Below are positions 27,478-36,122 of a DNA stretch of 64,000 nucleotides, piece by piece. The first letter of the stretch is position 1; each line of letters begins with the position of its first letter. The notes under the pieces were generated by a model that made no database searches, was not told where the DNA came from, and saw only the letters and a list, made by a program, of their open reading frames with translations. Both the position numbers and the translations under genes were made by a program. The DNA is taken from the NCBI RefSeq assembly GCF_009496535.1, contig NZ_WIDL01000014.1:50526-114525 (forward strand). Reading direction: 5' to 3'. Origin of the DNA: Stenotrophomonas sp. MYb238 (GTDB lineage Bacteria; Pseudomonadota; Gammaproteobacteria; Xanthomonadales; Xanthomonadaceae).

Positions 27478-29106
27478 ATGCAACGCCGCCAGTTCCTCGC
27501 GCTTTCCGGCCTCGGCCTCGCCGGCATGATGTTGCCCAATGCCCGCCTGATCGCCGCCGAGGAACTGCTGGCGCCGGCCGACGCGGCGCGCAAAAAGGCG
27601 CTGGCCGACACCGTGCTGGCGCTGGCCAGGAAGGGCGGCGCCAGCTACTGCGACGTGCGCATCGGTCGTTACCTCAACCAGGCCATCATCACCCGCGAGG
27701 ACAAGGTCCAGAACGTCACCAACAGCGAGTCGGCCGGCGTCGGCATCCGCGTGATCGTCGATGGCGCCTGGGGCTTCTCCGCCAGCAACCAGTCCAGCGA
27801 ACAGGGCGTGGCCGCGGCGGTGGCGCAGGCGCTGGCCATCGCCCGCGCGAATGCCAAGATCCAGACCCGGCCGGTGCAGCTGGCGCCCACGCCCGGCGTG
27901 GGCGAGGTGCGCTGGCAGACGCCGATCCGCCGCAACGCGATGGCGGTGCCGGTCAAGGACAAGGTGGACCTGCTGCTGTCGATAAACGCTGCTGCGCTCA
28001 ACGCCGGCGCCAGCTTCATCAACTCGCAGCTGTTCCTGGTCAACGAGCAGAAATACTTCGCGTCCAGCGACGGTTCGTGGATCGACCAGGACGTGCACCG
28101 CATCTGGCTGCCGTTCACCGCCACCGCCATCGACACCGCCAGCGGCAAGTTCCGCACCCGCAACGGGCTGTCGGCGCCGGCCGGCATGGGCTGGGAATTC
28201 CTCGATGGCGACGCCGCCGGCAAGTACCACCTGCCCGGCGGCGTGATCGGCTACGGCCACTCCTACGACCCGGTGGAGGACGCCATCGCCGCGGCGAAGC
28301 AGGCGCGCGAGAAGCTCAAGGCGCCGTCGGTGAAGCCGGGCAAGTACGACCTGGTGCTGGACCCGTCCAACCTGTTCCTCACCATCCACGAGAACGTCGG
28401 CCACCCGCTGGAGCTGGACCGCGTGCTCGGCTACGAGGCCAACTACGCCGGCACCAGCTTCGCCACGCTGGACAAGCGCGAAGCGGGTTTCCGCTGGGGC
28501 AGCGACATCGTCAACTTCACCGCCGACAAGACCCAGCCCTACAGCCTGGGCGCGGTGGGCTACGACGACGAGGGCGTGAAGTGCCGGCGCTGGGACCTGG
28601 TGAAGGACGGCATCCTGGTCAACTACCAGGCTACCCGCGACGAGGTGCACATCCTCGGCGAGGACGCCTCGCACGGCTGCAGCTACGCCGATTCGTGGAA
28701 GAGCGTGCAGTTCCAGCGCATGGCCAACGTGTCGCTGGCGCCGGGCAAGGCGCCGCTGACGCCGGCGCAGATGGTCAAGGACGTGGAGAACGGCATCTAC
28801 ATCCACGGCCGCGGCTCGTACTCCATCGACCAGCAGCGCTACAACGCGCAGTTCGGCGGCCAGCTCTGCTACCAGATCAGGAACGGCGAAATCACCGGCA
28901 TGGTCGAGGATGCCGCCTACCAGATCCGCACCCCGGAGTTCTGGAATGCCTGCTCGGCCATCTGCGACGAACGCGATTTCCGCCTCGGCGGCTCGTTCTT
29001 CGACGGCAAGGGCCAGCCGGGGCAGGTATCGGCGGTGTCGCACGGTTCGGCAACGACGCGGTTCGATGGCGTGAACATCATCAACACCGCCCGCAGTCTC
29101 GGCTGA
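27478..29106 (+). CDS. tldD: TldD-family metalloprotease with Tat-type leader, paralogue 1
   Basis: A 542-residue protein of the TldD/PmbA family. The catalytic HExxxH motif is HENVGH (His304-His308). The family forms zinc-dependent heterodimers with TldE that trim peptide precursors and unfolded peptides. Unlike cytosolic E. coli TldD, this protein begins MQRRQFLALSGLGLAGMML, a twin-arginine leader, with an Ala-rich stretch (IAAEE) as a possible cleavage point. The start at 27478 is supported by GGAG six bases upstream. The second paralogue at 31151 is strikingly similar (shared runs such as KPGKYDLVLDPS and ANYAGTSFATLDKRE) and has the same leader, so the pair arose by duplication; an unrelated SDR/LysR pair now separates them. 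Confidence 0.9.
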   Translation: MQRRQFLALSGLGLAGMMLPNARLIAAEELLAPADAARKKALADTVLALARKGGASYCDVRIGRYLNQAIITREDKVQNVTNSESAGVGIRVIVDGAWGFSASNQSSEQGVAAAVAQALAIARANAKIQTRPVQLAPTPGVGEVRWQTPIRRNAMAVPVKDKVDLLLSINAAALNAGASFINSQLFLVNEQKYFASSDGSWIDQDVHRIWLPFTATAIDTASGKFRTRNGLSAPAGMGWEFLDGDAAGKYHLPGGVIGYGHSYDPVEDAIAAAKQAREKLKAPSVKPGKYDLVLDPSNLFLTIHENVGHPLELDRVLGYEANYAGTSFATLDKREAGFRWGSDIVNFTADKTQPYSLGAVGYDDEGVKCRRWDLVKDGILVNYQATRDEVHILGEDASHGCSYADSWKSVQFQRMANVSLAPGKAPLTPAQMVKDVENGIYIHGRGSYSIDQQRYNAQFGGQLCYQIRNGEITGMVEDAAYQIRTPEFWNACSAICDERDFRLGGSFFDGKGQPGQVSAVSHGSATTRFDGVNIINTARSLG

Positions 29107-29112
29107 ACTTCC

Positions 29113-29183
29113 GTAGGAGCGCACCTTGGTGCGCGATGGGATTTACCGGGAAAGCTTCATCGCGCACCAAGGTGCGCTCCTAC
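29113..29183. repeat. REP doublet, copy 3
   Basis: A 71-base inverted repeat with GTAGGAGCGCACCTTGGTGC arms and a divergent centre (GATGGGATTTACCGGGAAAGC). The arms differ from copy 1 by compensating changes (CACTTCAGTG versus CACCTTGGTG), so the hairpin has been kept. It lies between the convergent tldD and SDR genes. Confidence 0.82.
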
Positions 29184-29201
29184 GGGCGGTCCGCGGACGC
29201 C

Positions 29202-29975
29202 TCAGCGCGTGGTGTAGCCGCCATTGACCAGGATCGTCTGCCCGGTCATCCACCAGCCTTCGGATACCAGGAAGCGTATCCACGGCACGATGTCCTCGAT
29301 GTCGGTCAGGCCGGTGCGCGAGAACGGCGACAGCGCCGCCGCGGTCTTGTGGTAGGCCACCGCGTCGGCGCCTTCGGCCGGGTAGAAGAACGGCGTATCC
29401 ATCGGCCCCGGGCCGATCGCGGTCACCGAGATGCCGCGCTCGCCGAACTCCTTGGCGGCCGCGCGCGTGTAGTGCTCCACCGGCGCCTTGGTTCCCGCGT
29501 AACTGGAATAGAACGGCGTGAACGCGCCCAGCAGCGAGGTCACCAGCGTGCAGACCCTGCCGTTGTCGGCGAGGTGGCGGCCGGCTTCCTTCAGGAAGAA
29601 GAACGCGGCCTTGTTGTTCACCGCGTCCATCTCGTCGAACTCGGCTTCGCCGATCTCGGCCATCGGCTTCTTCAGCACCTTGCCGACGGTGTTGACCGCG
29701 ATGTCGATGCGGCCCATCGCCTGGCGGGCGTCGGCGAACAGCTTTTCGACCGCCCCGGCGCGGGTCAGGTCGGCCTGGAACAGGTGCGCCTCGCTGCCGG
29801 CGGCGAGCACCGCGGCCGCGGTCGCCTCGGCCTGGCCGCGGCTGGCGATGCTGTTGTAGTGGATGGCGACGCCGCGGGCGCCGTGCGCGGCGAGGTCGTG
29901 GGCGAGCAGGCCGCCCAGGTTCTTGGCGCCGCCGGCGATGAGCACGGTCTTGCCGTGGATGTGATGGTCGGTCAT
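29202..29975 (-). CDS. SDR-family oxidoreductase
   Basis: A 257-residue short-chain dehydrogenase/reductase. The cofactor motif is IAGGAKNLGG (a GxxxxLG variant of TGxxxGxG), followed by DIAVNTVGK (the NNAG position reads NTVG), an active-site SLLGAFTPFYSSYAGTK containing Ser, Tyr and Lys, and the C-terminal GQTILVNGGY. The HYNSIASRG sequence after the second strand suggests NADP preference. The physiological substrate is unknown. It is divergent from the LysR gene at 30079, the usual layout of a LysR regulator and its target. Confidence 0.9.
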   Translation of the reverse strand: MTDHHIHGKTVLIAGGAKNLGGLLAHDLAAHGARGVAIHYNSIASRGQAEATAAAVLAAGSEAHLFQADLTRAGAVEKLFADARQAMGRIDIAVNTVGKVLKKPMAEIGEAEFDEMDAVNNKAAFFFLKEAGRHLADNGRVCTLVTSLLGAFTPFYSSYAGTKAPVEHYTRAAAKEFGERGISVTAIGPGPMDTPFFYPAEGADAVAYHKTAAALSPFSRTGLTDIEDIVPWIRFLVSEGWWMTGQTILVNGGYTTR

Positions 29976-30053
29976 GGCGAACTCCTGTGGCTGGAATGCC
30001 CACAGAGGCTATCGGCTTGGAATTCCGGATAAAGCCAGACATCCTGACCTCAC

Positions 30054-30073
30054 TTGTCGGATATTCCGGACAA
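30054..30073. promoter_or_regulatory. Possible LysR-type operator between the SDR and lysR genes
   Basis: TTGTCGGATATTCCGGACAA has perfect outer arms TTGTC / GACAA and a T-N11-A core, and lies six bases before the lysR start. A related ATTCCGGATA occurs at 30022-30031, so two half-sites may cooperate across the divergent promoters. Confidence 0.45.
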
Positions 30074-30078
30074 TCGCC

Positions 30079-30978
30079 ATGGACCGCATCGAGCTTTGCC
30101 GCATCTTCGTCCGTGTGGTGGACTGCGCGGGCTTCACCCGCGCCGCCGACCAGCTGAACCTGCCGCGCTCCACCGTCTCCGAGGCGGTGCGCACGCTGGA
30201 ACAGAGGCTGGGCACGCGCCTGCTCCACCGCACCACCCGCCAGGTCACGCCGACCCAGGACGGCCTGCTGTTCCACGCCCGCAGCCAGCAGCTGATCGCC
30301 GACATGGACGAGGCCGAGCAGCTGTTCCGGCAGTCGCCGCACGCGCTGAGCGGACGCCTGCGGGTGGATGTGCCCGGCCGCATCGGGCGGTTGATCGTGG
30401 CGCCGGCGCTGCCGCGCTTCCTCGACGCGCACCCGGGTATCGACGTCGAGCTGGGCATGACCGACCGCGCCATCGACCTGGTCGAGGACGGCGTGGACTG
30501 CGCGCTGCGGGTGGGCCCGCTGCAGGACTCGCGGCTGGTGGCGCGCGGCCTCGGCCAGCTGCCGCTGGTCAACGTGGCCAGCGCCGGCTACCTCGCCGCG
30601 CACGGCACGCCGGCGCATCCGCGGGAACTGCCTGCGCACTGGGGCGTGCTCTACGCCTCGCCCGGCAACGGCCGGGTCGAACCCTGGGAATGGCGCGAGG
30701 AAGGAGTGCTGCACGAGCAGCCGCTGCGCGGGCGCGTCACCGTCAACAGCGCCGAGGCCTACATCGCCTGCTGCATCGCCGGGCTGGGGCTGATCCAGAT
30801 CCCGGCCTACGACGTACGCCGCGAGCTGGCCAGCGGCGCCCTGGTCGAGGTGATGCCCGGCCACCGCGCCGATCCGCTGCCGATGCACCTGCTGTACCCG
30901 CACCGCCGGCACCCGTCGCAGCGGCTGCGCGCGTTCGTGGCGTGGCTGCAGCAGGTAGTGGACGAGGCGCTGCGATAG
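30079..30978 (+). CDS. LysR-family transcriptional regulator
   Basis: A 299-residue LysR-type regulator: N-terminal winged helix-turn-helix (about 1-60, FTRAADQLNLPRSTVSEAVRTLEQRLGTRLLHRTTR) and a substrate-binding effector domain (about 90-290, with LRVDVPGRIG and YPHRRHPSQRLRAFVAWL). The pattern is that of the CrgA/DsdC-like subgroup that often regulates a divergent SDR or quinone reductase gene. It probably controls the SDR gene and itself through the intergenic dyads. The inducer cannot be predicted. Confidence 0.92.
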   Translation: MDRIELCRIFVRVVDCAGFTRAADQLNLPRSTVSEAVRTLEQRLGTRLLHRTTRQVTPTQDGLLFHARSQQLIADMDEAEQLFRQSPHALSGRLRVDVPGRIGRLIVAPALPRFLDAHPGIDVELGMTDRAIDLVEDGVDCALRVGPLQDSRLVARGLGQLPLVNVASAGYLAAHGTPAHPRELPAHWGVLYASPGNGRVEPWEWREEGVLHEQPLRGRVTVNSAEAYIACCIAGLGLIQIPAYDVRRELASGALVEVMPGHRADPLPMHLLYPHRRHPSQRLRAFVAWLQQVVDEALR

Positions 30979-31005
30979 CCCGCCCGTCGACGACGACGGA
31001 AACGG

Positions 31006-31023
31006 GGCACCGGCATCGGTGCC
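31006..31023 (+). terminator. Hairpin after lysR, weak terminator candidate
   Basis: GGCACCG-GCAT-CGGTGCC forms a 7-bp stem 28 bases after the lysR stop. There is no T-run after it, so termination, if any, is not of the classical intrinsic type. Confidence 0.3.
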
Positions 31024-31150
31024 TATGTCTAAAGTCACTACCGCTGCAAACGCCTCCCCGCAAGAATCGAACGGTTCGCGGAGCACCGCGAAGCCATCGC
31101 CGTTCGTTGCATCCGCGCCGCGAGGCGCATCCCGTTCATGGAGAACAGCC

Positions 31151-32785
31151 TTGCAAAGACGTGACTTCCTCGCCCTGACCGGGCTCACCGCCGGCGGCCT
31201 GCTGGTGCCGTCGTTCTTCGGCAAGGCCATCGCCGCCGAACAACTGCTCACCACGCTCGACCCGGCGCTGAAGAAACGCCTGGCCGACGATGCGATGAAC
31301 GCGGCGCGCGGCGCCGGCGCCAGCTACTGCGACGTGCGCATCGGCCGCTACCTGCGCCAGTTCGTGATCACCCGCGAGGACAAGGTGCAGAACGTGGTCA
31401 ACACCGAGTCCACCGGCGCCGGCATCCGCGTGATCGCCAATGGCGCCTGGGGCTTCGCCGCGACCAACGACCTGAGCCCGGCCGGCGTGGTCAAGGCCGC
31501 GCAGCAGGCCGCGGCCATCGCCAAGGCCAACGCCAAGGTGCAGACCGCGCCGGTGCAGTTCGCCAAGGCGCCGGGCTTCGGCGAGGTCAGCTGGCGCACG
31601 CCGATCAAGAAGAACGCGATGGAAGTGCCGATCAAGGACAAGGCCGACCTGCTGCTGGGCGTGAATGCCGCCGCGCTCGGCGCCGGCGCCAGCTTCGTCA
31701 ACTCGATGCTGTTCCTGGTCAACGAGCAGAAGTATTTCGCCTCCACCGACGGTTCCTACATCGACCAGGACGTGCACCGCATCTGGGCGCCGATGACGGT
31801 GACCGCCATCGACAAGGCCAGCGGCAAGTTCCGCACCCGCGGCGGGTTGTCGGCGCCGATGGGCATGGGCTTCGAGTACCTGGACGGCGACGCCTCCGGC
31901 AAGACCGTGCTGCCCAACGGCGTGACCGTCTACGGCATGTCCTACGACATGCGCGAGGACGCCGTCGCCGCGGCCAAGCATGCCCAGGAGAAGCTCACCG
32001 CCGCCTCGGTCAAGCCGGGCAAGTACGACCTGGTGCTGGACCCCTCGCACACCTGGCTGACCATCCACGAATCGGTCGGCCACCCGCTGGAACTGGACCG
32101 CGTGCTCGGCTACGAAGCCAACTACGCCGGCACCAGCTTCGCCACCCTGGACAAGCGCGAGCAGCATTTCCAGTACGGCAGCGACAAGGTCAACATCTTC
32201 GCCGACAAGGTCCAGCCGGGCAGCCTCGGCGCGGTCGGCTACGACGACGAAGGCGTGAAGACCAAGCGCTGGCCGCTGATCAGCGACGGCAAGCTGGTCG
32301 ATTACCAGACCATCCGCGACCAGGCCCACATCCTCGGCAAGACCGAGTCCGACGGCTGCTGCTATGCCGACTCGTGGTCGAGCGTGCAGTTCCAGCGCAT
32401 GGCCAACGTGTCGATGGCGCCGGGCAAGGCCCCGCTGAGCGTGGCCGACCTGGTCAAGGACGTGGAGAACGGCATCTACATCATCGGCGACGGTTCGTTC
32501 TCGATCGACCAGCAACGCTACAACGCGCAGTTCGGCGGCCAGCTGTTCTACGAGATCAAGGACGGCAAGATCACCCGCATGCTCGAGGACGTGGCCTACC
32601 AGATCCGCACGCCGGAATTCTGGAACGCCTGCAGCGCCGTGGCCGACGAACGCGACTACCGCCTGGGCGGCTCGTTCTTCGACGGCAAGGGCCAGCCGGG
32701 CCAGGTCTCGGCGGTGTCGCACGGCTCGTCCACCGCCCGTTTCGACGGCATCAACGTCATCAATACCGCGCGCAGCCTCGGCTGA
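31151..32785 (+). CDS. tldD: TldD-family metalloprotease with Tat-type leader, paralogue 2
   Basis: A 544-residue paralogue of the protein at 27478-29106, with catalytic HESVGH (His306-His310). I chose TTG at 31151 as start: GGAG lies 8 bases upstream, and it yields MQRRDFLALTGLTAGGLLVPS, which aligns residue for residue with the leader of paralogue 1 and ends in a good AIA-A cleavage site. Longer in-frame starts (31019, 31025) would place about 40 non-conserved residues before the twin arginine. A TldE partner gene follows after 22 bases, so this copy is the likely heterodimer subunit; paralogue 1 may share the same TldE. Confidence 0.88.
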   Translation: MQRRDFLALTGLTAGGLLVPSFFGKAIAAEQLLTTLDPALKKRLADDAMNAARGAGASYCDVRIGRYLRQFVITREDKVQNVVNTESTGAGIRVIANGAWGFAATNDLSPAGVVKAAQQAAAIAKANAKVQTAPVQFAKAPGFGEVSWRTPIKKNAMEVPIKDKADLLLGVNAAALGAGASFVNSMLFLVNEQKYFASTDGSYIDQDVHRIWAPMTVTAIDKASGKFRTRGGLSAPMGMGFEYLDGDASGKTVLPNGVTVYGMSYDMREDAVAAAKHAQEKLTAASVKPGKYDLVLDPSHTWLTIHESVGHPLELDRVLGYEANYAGTSFATLDKREQHFQYGSDKVNIFADKVQPGSLGAVGYDDEGVKTKRWPLISDGKLVDYQTIRDQAHILGKTESDGCCYADSWSSVQFQRMANVSMAPGKAPLSVADLVKDVENGIYIIGDGSFSIDQQRYNAQFGGQLFYEIKDGKITRMLEDVAYQIRTPEFWNACSAVADERDYRLGGSFFDGKGQPGQVSAVSHGSSTARFDGINVINTARSLG

Positions 32786-32807
32786 CCGTCCAAGGAGTTC
32801 TTGAGCA

Positions 32808-34142
32808 ATGAGCATCTTCACCGAACAGGAAGCCAAGGCCATCCTGGACAAGGTCATCGCGCTGTCCAAGGCCGACGAATGCACCGCGACGCTGGCCGGC
32901 TCCATCGACGGCAACATCCGCTTCGCGCTGAACAACGTCTCCACCAGCGGCATGGTCAACAACGCCCAACTGGCCGTGCAGGTCGCCTTCGGCAAGCGCG
33001 TGGGCACCGCCTCGATCAACGAGTTCGACGACGCCTCGCTGGAACGCGTGGTACGCCGCGCCGAGGACCTGGCCAGGCTGGCGCCCGAGAACCCGGAGTT
33101 CATGCCGGCCATCGGCAAGCAGGACTACAGGCCCAGCCCGACCTACAGCGAATCCACCGCCGCCATCGATCCGGAATTCCGCGCCAGGGTCGCCGCCGAC
33201 TCGATCGCGCCGTGCCGCGGCCACGGGCTGGTCGCCGCCGGCTTCTTGGAGGACAGCCGCGGCTTCGTCGCCATCGCCAACAGCAACGGCAACTTCGGCT
33301 ACCAGCGGACCACCTCGTTCGACTACACCTGCACCGTGCGCACCGAGGACGGCCGCGGGTCGGGCTGGGTCGGGCGCAACCTGAAGGACGCCTCCGCCTT
33401 CCATGCCGAGCAGGAAATCGAGGTCGCCAAGCGCAAGGCGATCGAATCGTCCGAGGCCAAGGCGCTTGAGCCGGGCAAGTACACGGTGATCCTGGAACCG
33501 GCCGCCGCCGCCGGCCTGATCAGCTTCATGATGAATTTCTTCGGCGCGCGCTCGGCCGACGAAGGCCGCAGCTTCCTGTCCAAGAAAGGCGGCGGCAACA
33601 AGCTCGGCGAGCAGGTCTACGACCCGCAGGTGAACATGTACGCCGATCCGTGGCACCCGGACGCGCCGGTGCTGCCGTGGGACGGCGAGGGCATGCCGCG
33701 CGAGCGCATCGCCATCATCGAGAACGGCAAGGTGATGAACCTGGACTACTCGCGCTACTGGGCGCAGAAGCAGGGCAAGACCGCCAAGGCCTCGCCGGGC
33801 AACCTGCTGATGAGCGGCGGCAGCAAGTCCATCGCCGAACTGGTCAAGGGCACGCAGAAGGGCATCCTGCTCACCCGCACCTGGTACATCCGCATGGTCG
33901 ATCCGCAGACCGTGCTGCTGACCGGCCTGACCCGCGACGGCACCTTCTACATTGAGAACGGCCAGATCAAGCACCCGGTGAAGAACTTCCGCTTCAACGA
34001 ATCGCCGGTGATCATGCTCAACAACATCGACGAACTGGGCAAGCCGGTGCGCGTGGCCGGCGACGAATCCAGCTTCGTGATGATGATCCCGCCGATGCGG
34101 CTGCGCGATTTCACCTTCACCTCGCTCTCCGACGCGGTTTGA
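32808..34142 (+). CDS. pmbA: TldE/PmbA-family protein
   Basis: A 444-residue non-catalytic partner of TldD. It lacks the HExxxH motif, as TldE/PmbA proteins do, and carries the usual C-terminal blocks GNLLMSGGSKSIAELV and GILLTRTWYIRMVDPQTVLLTGLTRDGTFYIENG. It starts MSIFTEQEAKAILDK with no signal peptide, in contrast to the two TldD genes; if it functions with them it either stays in the cytoplasm or is carried through the Tat pore bound to TldD. The gene follows tldD-2 after 22 bases with AAGGAG eight bases before its ATG. Confidence 0.9.
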   Translation: MSIFTEQEAKAILDKVIALSKADECTATLAGSIDGNIRFALNNVSTSGMVNNAQLAVQVAFGKRVGTASINEFDDASLERVVRRAEDLARLAPENPEFMPAIGKQDYRPSPTYSESTAAIDPEFRARVAADSIAPCRGHGLVAAGFLEDSRGFVAIANSNGNFGYQRTTSFDYTCTVRTEDGRGSGWVGRNLKDASAFHAEQEIEVAKRKAIESSEAKALEPGKYTVILEPAAAAGLISFMMNFFGARSADEGRSFLSKKGGGNKLGEQVYDPQVNMYADPWHPDAPVLPWDGEGMPRERIAIIENGKVMNLDYSRYWAQKQGKTAKASPGNLLMSGGSKSIAELVKGTQKGILLTRTWYIRMVDPQTVLLTGLTRDGTFYIENGQIKHPVKNFRFNESPVIMLNNIDELGKPVRVAGDESSFVMMIPPMRLRDFTFTSLSDAV

Positions 34143-34330
34143 TGCTGCCGCCTTTGCCTTCTCCCTCCGGGAGACGGCCTGGCAGGATTGCCGAGCTGCA
34201 CGGCGAAGCCGCCCGCAGGGCCAGGCGCAGGGATGTGCCGGATGCAGGTGCCCCAACGGGCGGATGAGGGTACGGGCAAAGCCTCGTGCAACCAGACATG
34301 GAGAGGGCTTCGCCCCTGCCCTCTCCCCAA

Positions 34331-34353
34331 CCCCTCTCCCGGTGGGAGAGGGG
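34331..34353. repeat. CCCCTCTCCC hairpin repeat within the TldE-DUF4159 gap
   Basis: CCCCTCTCCC-GGT-GGGAGAGGGG is a perfect 10-bp stem in the 238-base gap 34143-34380, preceded by related CT-rich matter (e.g. TCTCCC-TCC-GGGAGA at 34160-34174). This CT-rich element is a familiar dispersed intergenic repeat in proteobacterial genomes. No other gene is visible in the gap; it could attenuate transcription between the tld genes and the MoxR run. Confidence 0.6.
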
Positions 34354-34380
34354 CTTCAGCGCCACAGAGACTTTCCCGTT

Positions 34381-35097
34381 TTGTCCCAGCCCCGGCTAAC
34401 GCGTGCGCAATTCCTCCACCTGCTGCTCGGCGGCGCGGTGGCCGCCGCGTTGCCCGGAAGGGCGGGCGCGCAGGCCAGCCGCTACGACTTCTGGTTCACC
34501 CGGCTCAAGTACGACTCCGGCGACTGGGACGTGGACGCGCGCATGCCGTCCAACCTGATCACCTCGCTGGTCGACTACACCACGCTGCGCGTCGATCCGA
34601 CCGAACACGTGATCGCCCTGTCCGACCCGAAGATGCTGCGCGCGCCGTTCTGCTACCTGGCCGGGCACAAGCTGGTCGAGTTCAATCCCGACGAACGCCG
34701 CAACTTCGAGCGCTACGTGCGCAACGGCGGCTTCGTGCTGGTGGACGACTGCAACCACGACATCGACGGCCTGTTCGCCACCTCGTTCGAGGCGCAGATG
34801 CGCGCCATCTTCGGCGCCAATGCGCTGAAGAAACTGCCCAACACCCATGCGCTCTACAACAGCTTCTTCAGGTTTCCCGAAGGCCCGCCGGCGACCGCGT
34901 TCGAACTCAACGGCTGGGGCGACGACCTGGTGCACGACTACCTCAAGGGCATCGAGATCGACGGCCGCCTGGGCGTGCTCTACAGCAACAAGGACTACGG
35001 CTGCGAATGGGACTACGACTGGCGCAACAAACGCTTCCTGGCCGAAGACAACACGAAGTTCGGCGTGAACATCGTGATGTACGCACTGACGCATTGA
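34381..35097 (+). CDS. DUF4159 domain protein, exported
   Basis: A 238-residue protein if started at TTG 34381; the only upstream in-frame ATG (34264) would make the CT-rich repeat coding, so I consider it wrong. The N-terminus LTRAQFLHLLLGGAVAAALPGRAGAQA is a leader resembling a Tat signal but with R-A where R-R is expected. The mature part matches DUF4159: RYDFWFTRLKYDSGDWDVD, FCYLAGHKLVEFNPDERRNFERYVRNGGFVLVDDCNHDID, and the C-terminal FGVNIVMYALTH. DUF4159 is often found next to MoxR-DUF58 operons, as here; its biochemical role is unknown. The start codon is the least certain part. Confidence 0.8.
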   Translation: MSQPRLTRAQFLHLLLGGAVAAALPGRAGAQASRYDFWFTRLKYDSGDWDVDARMPSNLITSLVDYTTLRVDPTEHVIALSDPKMLRAPFCYLAGHKLVEFNPDERRNFERYVRNGGFVLVDDCNHDIDGLFATSFEAQMRAIFGANALKKLPNTHALYNSFFRFPEGPPATAFELNGWGDDLVHDYLKGIEIDGRLGVLYSNKDYGCEWDYDWRNKRFLAEDNTKFGVNIVMYALTH

Positions 35098-35113
35098 CCC
35101 CACTGGTGACCGC

Positions 35114-36103
35114 ATGAACGCCCCCGCCCACGATCTCGATTCCCTGCTGCCCCGCCTGGGCGAACTGCGCGGCGCGCTGGCCCAGGCGGTGGTCGGCCAG
35201 CAGGACGTGGTCGAGCAACTGCTGATCGGCCTGCTCGCCGGCGGCCACTGCCTGCTCGAAGGCGCGCCTGGCCTCGGCAAGACCCTGCTGGTGCGCTCGC
35301 TCGGCCAGGCGCTGGAGCTGCAGTTCCGGCGCGTGCAGTTCACCCCCGACCTGATGCCCAGCGACATCCTTGGCACCGAGCTGCTGGAGGAGGACCACGG
35401 TACCGGCAAGCGCGCGTTCCGCTTCCAGCAGGGGCCGGTGTTCACCAACCTGCTGCTGGCCGACGAACTCAACCGCACCCCGCCCAAGACCCAGGCCGCG
35501 CTGCTGGAGGCGATGCAGGAACGCACCGTCAGCTACGCCGGCACCACCCATACGCTGCCCGCGCCGTTCTTCGTGCTGGCCACGCAGAACCCGATCGAAC
35601 AGGCCGGCACCTATCCGCTGCCGGAAGCGCAGCTGGACCGCTTCCTGCTGCACGTGCGCGTGGATTACCCCAGCGAGGCCGAGGAACGCGACATCCTCGC
35701 GCAGACCACCGGCAGCGGTGGCGGCGCGGTGCCGAAGGTGATGGACGCCGAGGCGGTGAAGGCATTGCAGGCCGCAGTGCGCGAGGTGCACGTCGGCGCC
35801 GACCTGCTGACCTGGACCACCCGGCTGGTGCGCGCCAGCCGACCGGGCGACGGTGCGCCTGCCGAGGTGAACAACTGGATCAAATGGGGCGCAGGCCCAC
35901 GCGCCGGGCAGTCGCTGGTGCTGGCGTCGAAGGCGCGCGCACTGCTGCACGGCCGCTTCGCCGCCACCCGCGAGGACGTGCAGGCGCTGGCCGCGCCGGT
36001 GATGCGCCATCGCCTGCTGCTGTCCTTCGCCGCCGAGGCCGAGCAGAAGAACGCCGACGACGTGATCGCCGCGCTGCTGCGCGCGGTGCCGTACCCGGCC
36101 TGA
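35114..36103 (+). CDS. MoxR-family AAA+ ATPase
   Basis: A 329-residue MoxR ATPase. Walker A is GAPGLGKT, Walker B with sensor is LLLADELNRTPPKTQAALLEAMQE, sensor-1 ATQNP, followed by the lid domain (from about residue 215). MoxR proteins are chaperone-like ATPases that, with VWA/DUF58 partners, assist assembly or metal insertion of protein complexes. It starts the tightly packed run MoxR - DUF58 - BatA-like - DUF4175 - membrane protein, whose remaining junctions are four-base overlaps apart from the first (19 bases). Confidence 0.92.
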   Translation: MNAPAHDLDSLLPRLGELRGALAQAVVGQQDVVEQLLIGLLAGGHCLLEGAPGLGKTLLVRSLGQALELQFRRVQFTPDLMPSDILGTELLEEDHGTGKRAFRFQQGPVFTNLLLADELNRTPPKTQAALLEAMQERTVSYAGTTHTLPAPFFVLATQNPIEQAGTYPLPEAQLDRFLLHVRVDYPSEAEERDILAQTTGSGGGAVPKVMDAEAVKALQAAVREVHVGADLLTWTTRLVRASRPGDGAPAEVNNWIKWGAGPRAGQSLVLASKARALLHGRFAATREDVQALAAPVMRHRLLLSFAAEAEQKNADDVIAALLRAVPYPA

Positions 36104-36122
36104 CCCACCCCCTGCATTCGCC

